Source of the DNA: Roseomonas sp.
GTDB lineage: Bacteria; Pseudomonadota; Alphaproteobacteria; Acetobacterales; Acetobacteraceae
DNA length: 9,746 nucleotides
NCBI GenBank assembly: GCA_020249415.1
Contig: JADCFR010000399.1
Location: 1 to 9,746 of the forward strand
Reading direction: 5' to 3'
Positions 6,666-9,746 of the stretch are shown here, piece by piece. Each line of letters starts with the position of its first letter. Position 1 is the first letter of the stretch. The translations under genes were made by a program, and so were the position numbers. Below the pieces are notes generated by a model that worked only from the letters and a program-made list of their open reading frames with translations, searched no databases and was not told where the DNA came from.

Positions 6666-9600
6666 GTGAGGCGGGTCGCAGGTCAAGCGGGGCGAGGGCT
6701 GAAGCTGCTCGCCAGGGTCTGCCTGACCCTGGCGCTGCTGGCGGGGCTGGCGCTTGGCGGGGTGGTCTGGCGGCTGGAACAGGGGCCGGTCAGCCTGCCC
6801 TGGCTCGCCCGCAAGGCCGAGAGCCTGGCCAATCAGGCGCTGACCGATCAAAGCATTGGGATTGGCGCGGCGGAGATTTCCTGGGCGGGCTGGCGCGAAG
6901 GGCATCGTTCGCCGGTTGCAGTGCGGTTTTTCGATATAAGCCTGTCTGACAAGGAAGATGGGCTGATTGCCGTGCTGCCACGGGTGGATGCCTCGCTTTC
7001 CGCGGGCAGCCTGCTGCGCGGGCATATTGCATTGCGCGGGCTGGAATTGCGCGGGCTTGGATTACTCGCCAACCGGGACAAGGCGGGGGCGATCTCGCTC
7101 GGCTTGGCCGGCGCGCCAAAGGCTGAGGGCGCGGCACCGCCGGGCGCTGAGCTTGATGCCTTGGCCCAGATCATCACCGCCTGGCTGGCGCCGCCCACTG
7201 AGGAAACCGCACTTTCGCCCATCCGGCGCATCGCCCTTTTGGACACGAGGCTGGCGCTGTCTGATGCGGCTTCCGGGCGGATGGTAAGTGCCGAACTCGC
7301 CTCACTTGTTTTGCAGCGTCGTGCTGCCGGCGGCTTGGAATTGGCCGGGCGCGCCATGCTGGAATTGGCCGATCAGCGCATGCCGGTGGAGATTGCCGGC
7401 AGCCTGGACCGCGCCCTTTGGCGTGGGGAGGCATCGCTGACCGCGCGCGGCATTCGCCCTTCGGTATTGGCCCAGGCGAGCGTGGAATTGGCGCCCTTGG
7501 CCGCGCTGGACGCCGAGGCGGAAATCACCCTGATCGCGCGCTTCGCCGGGGCGCCGCGGCCGGATTTGTTGATGGGGCGGCTGCGCACCGGGGCCGGTAT
7601 GCTGCATTTGCCCAATGGTCGCGGGGATTTGCCCTTCGCTTCGGTTTTGCTCGATGCGACCATGGCCGAAGATGTGGTGCGGGTGGAACGCCTGGCCTTC
7701 TCGCCCCAGCCATCGCCGCGCCCGGACGCTGGCCCGCCGCCGGTTATTCGTGCGAATGGCGAGGCCCGCTTGCAGGAGGGCATCTGGCAGACCGACGCTG
7801 AATTGAATTTGCGCGGGATGGATATTGCCGATCTGGCGCATTATTGGCCGCCAAGCATCGCGCCCAAGCAACGCGAATGGCTCGCCGAAAACCTGACCGC
7901 AGGCATGCTGCGCGAAGGCAATTGGCGAATTGCAGCGCGGATCGGCGCGGATGGCAATGGCGCTGAGGTCACTGCCCTTTCGGGCATGGCGCGGGCCGAG
8001 GGTGTCACGCTGCATTGGCTAAGGCCCATCCCGCCCTTTCAGAATGCGGTGGCGGAAGCGCGCTTTGCGCTTGATGGCATTGATATCTCGGTTGCCAGCG
8101 GCCAGCAGGCCGGCACCGCCCTTGTCACGGATGGCGCCACGGTGTCGATCAGCTTTGCGACCAGTCCCGAGACAGCGCGGATCGAAGCCAAGCTGCGCGG
8201 GCCGCTGGCGGATGCCTGGAGTATTGTGGGCCATCCACGGCTAAAGATTTTCGAGCGACGCCCGCCGCCGATCAATGACCCGACCGGCACGCTTGAGGCG
8301 GCAACACTGAAGCTGAGCTTTCCGTTGATCAAGGCCTTGGACATTGAACAGATTGACATTGACGCTCAATTTGAAGTGCGTGATTTGCGCATCCCGCGCC
8401 TTGCCTTTGACCGCGATTTGGAACGCGGTGTTGCCTCGTTCTCACTCCGCAATGTCGGGCTGACCGCCACCGGCACCGGCGTGCTTGGTGATATTGAAGC
8501 GCGCATCCGGCATGAGACGGATTTCAGACCTGGTGCGGCGACGGATATCGTCACACGCGAAATCATCTCCGCCCGCGCTGACGCAGCGCAATTGGCCGCG
8601 CTTGGCCTGGATGGAAGGCCATTGCTGGAAGGGCCGGTGCAGCTTGATCTGCGCAATGAAACGCGCCGGAACGGTCAGGCAAGGCTGGCTGTGCGGGCAG
8701 ATTTGCGCGCCGCAACGCTGAGACTTGAGCCGCTCGCCTGGGCCAAACCACCCGGCACCACCGGGAGTGCTGAAGCCATGGTGCTGATGCAGGCCGGTCA
8801 GGTGACGTTGATTGAAAGCTTCCGCATCGAAACGCCGGATGCGCTGATACGTGGCCGCGCCAATGAGCTGCGCCAGAATGTGCCACAACGTATCGAGTTG
8901 ACGAGCGTGAGCCTGGGGCGGTCGCGCTTGACGGGTGAGTTGCGCCCGCCTGCGACCCGCGGCGGCGGGCAATGGGTGATCAATTTGCGCGGACCGGTTT
9001 TGGATTTGGCGCCGTCACTTGCTTCGCATACCGTAGCTGACAAGCCCGTCGAGGAAGGTGCTGCCGCGCGGCTGGAAGCGCGCTTTGATCGCGTGTTGCT
9101 GCCGCATGGCAAGGAAATCGCGGGGCTTGAGGCGCAGCTCCAGATCAATGCCTTGGGCGTCACGCGGCAGGCCAATATTACCGCGCGCCTGCCAGGGCGT
9201 GGCAGTTTTACCGCGAGTATTACGCCAGAGGGTCAACGCCGCGCCTTGAACCTCACCAGCGATAATGGCGGCGAATTGCTGCGCGCCTTTGATGTGCTGA
9301 AGACCATTCAGGGTGGCAAGCTGACCGTTGCCGGCAGCTATCAACACTCCCGCCCCGGCGCGACGCTTACCGGCGATGCCGTGCTGGAAGAATTTGCGGT
9401 GCGTGATGCGCCTGGGCTCGGCAAGCTATTACAGGCCATGACGCTTTACGGCCTGGTGGATGCGCTGAGCGGCCCAGGGCTCAATTTCACCCGCGCCACC
9501 ATCCCCTTCAGCCTGAGCCCGGATGCCCTGGTATTGCAGGATGCGCGCGCGTTTTCGTCCTCACTCGGCCTGACGGCCAAGGGGCGCATTGATCGCGCGC

Positions 9601-9746
9601 AGGATACGCTCGACCTGGAGGGCACCATTGTGCCGGCCTATATTTTCAATACGCTGCTGGGGCGCATTCCGATTTTCGGGCGGCTGTTCAGCCCGGAAGA
9701 AGGCGGGGGGCTATTTGCCGTTTCCTATCGCATGCGCGGGCCGCTC
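6666..9746 (+). CDS. AsmA/YhdP-like (DUF3971-type) membrane-anchored protein, cut by the window end
   Basis: The frame opens with GTG at 6666 and is uninterrupted for 1027 codons to the last base, so the 3' end is missing. A basic N-terminus (MRR) and a hydrophobic segment at about 14-35 form an inner-membrane anchor. RLEQGPVSLPWL (36-47) is the signature that follows the anchor in DUF3971/YhdP-type proteins. The rest is a long, low-cysteine, beta-rich periplasmic body of repeating short strands, as in AsmA/TamB/YhdP proteins, which are thought to form grooves that carry phospholipids to the outer membrane. The AsmA-like C-terminal region is recognisable: GGKLTVAGSY near 883-892, the PGLGKLLQAMTLYGL block after it, and GTIVPAYIFNTLLGRIPIFG (986-1005) followed by GGGLFAVSYRMRGPL. 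In relatives only a few dozen residues come after this. GTG was chosen because no other start precedes the anchor in frame. Its specific cargo is unknown. Confidence 0.88.
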   Translation, partial: MRRVAGQAGRGLKLLARVCLTLALLAGLALGGVVWRLEQGPVSLPWLARKAESLANQALTDQSIGIGAAEISWAGWREGHRSPVAVRFFDISLSDKEDGLIAVLPRVDASLSAGSLLRGHIALRGLELRGLGLLANRDKAGAISLGLAGAPKAEGAAPPGAELDALAQIITAWLAPPTEETALSPIRRIALLDTRLALSDAASGRMVSAELASLVLQRRAAGGLELAGRAMLELADQRMPVEIAGSLDRALWRGEASLTARGIRPSVLAQASVELAPLAALDAEAEITLIARFAGAPRPDLLMGRLRTGAGMLHLPNGRGDLPFASVLLDATMAEDVVRVERLAFSPQPSPRPDAGPPPVIRANGEARLQEGIWQTDAELNLRGMDIADLAHYWPPSIAPKQREWLAENLTAGMLREGNWRIAARIGADGNGAEVTALSGMARAEGVTLHWLRPIPPFQNAVAEARFALDGIDISVASGQQAGTALVTDGATVSISFATSPETARIEAKLRGPLADAWSIVGHPRLKIFERRPPPINDPTGTLEAATLKLSFPLIKALDIEQIDIDAQFEVRDLRIPRLAFDRDLERGVASFSLRNVGLTATGTGVLGDIEARIRHETDFRPGAATDIVTREIISARADAAQLAALGLDGRPLLEGPVQLDLRNETRRNGQARLAVRADLRAATLRLEPLAWAKPPGTTGSAEAMVLMQAGQVTLIESFRIETPDALIRGRANELRQNVPQRIELTSVSLGRSRLTGELRPPATRGGGQWVINLRGPVLDLAPSLASHTVADKPVEEGAAARLEARFDRVLLPHGKEIAGLEAQLQINALGVTRQANITARLPGRGSFTASITPEGQRRALNLTSDNGGELLRAFDVLKTIQGGKLTVAGSYQHSRPGATLTGDAVLEEFAVRDAPGLGKLLQAMTLYGLVDALSGPGLNFTRATIPFSLSPDALVLQDARAFSSSLGLTAKGRIDRAQDTLDLEGTIVPAYIFNTLLGRIPIFGRLFSPEEGGGLFAVSYRMRGPL
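6710..6734. repeat. Strong hairpin in the start region of the AsmA-like gene
   Basis: CGCCAGGGT (6710-6718) and ACCCTGGCG (6726-6734) form a perfect 9-bp GC-rich stem with a 7-nt loop. On the + strand it covers codons 15-23 (the membrane anchor) of the AsmA-like gene. On the - strand it would lie in the 5' leader of glnE if that promoter is inside the opposing gene. It could affect translation or transcription of either gene, or simply reflect the Leu/Ala-rich coding sequence. Confidence 0.4.

Noticed and set aside
7302..8015. 237-codon - strand frame opposite the AsmA-like gene
   Set aside because: The + strand frame is continuous over 1027 codons with recognisable family signatures. The - strand product is rich in Gln/Arg/His as expected of a shadow frame.
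1..9746. Possible mobile element or defence island
   Set aside because: No transposase, integrase, toxin-antitoxin, restriction or phage-like gene is visible, and no long direct or inverted repeats were noticed. Apart from the remnant at 76-243 the genes look like normal chromosomal genes.

Overview
The window looks like chromosomal DNA of a GC-rich alphaproteobacterium, most likely of the Rhodospirillales/Acetobacteraceae (Roseomonas-like) kind. I infer this from the codon use, from the abundance of Bug/TctC-type binding proteins, and from the glnE, bcp and AsmA-like genes lying together. The assignment comes from reading the proteins, not from a database search. I see no rRNA, tRNA, CRISPR array, transposase or phage gene.

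Left part (1-2546). A short AT-richer stretch carries the first 55 codons of a Bug-family binding protein on the + strand, which then hits a stop (76-243): a gene remnant. Facing it on the - strand is a compact two-gene unit read from right to left. It consists of an intact Bug/TctC-like periplasmic binding protein (1575-2546) followed 4 nt later by a class III (CaiB/BaiF) CoA-transferase (347-1570). Together they suggest capture of a carboxylate and its activation as a CoA thioester. No TctA/TctB membrane subunits are present. A hairpin lies just past the end of the CoA-transferase.

Middle (2547-3186). A 130-nt divergent spacer separates the binding-protein gene from a small + strand gene. 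That gene encodes a 169-residue protein with a coiled coil and a C-terminal J-like domain containing HPD. It converges on the next gene with only 13 nt between the stop codons.

Right part (3200-9746). On the - strand, glnE (adenylyltransferase/deadenylylase controlling glutamine synthetase, 993 aa) overlaps bcp (PrxQ-type peroxiredoxin) by an ATGA, so the two are almost certainly co-transcribed. Diverging from glnE, with only 17 nt between start codons, is a long AsmA/YhdP-like (DUF3971-type) membrane-anchored protein. It starts with GTG, is open for 1027 codons and runs off the right edge within its last conserved block.

Most of the window is ordinary core and metabolic sequence. The points most worth a second look are the truncated binding-protein remnant and its junction, the unusual J-like protein, the very tight glnE/AsmA-like divergent start region, and a few hairpins at gene boundaries. 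I did not find convincing evidence of an undescribed multi-gene system.
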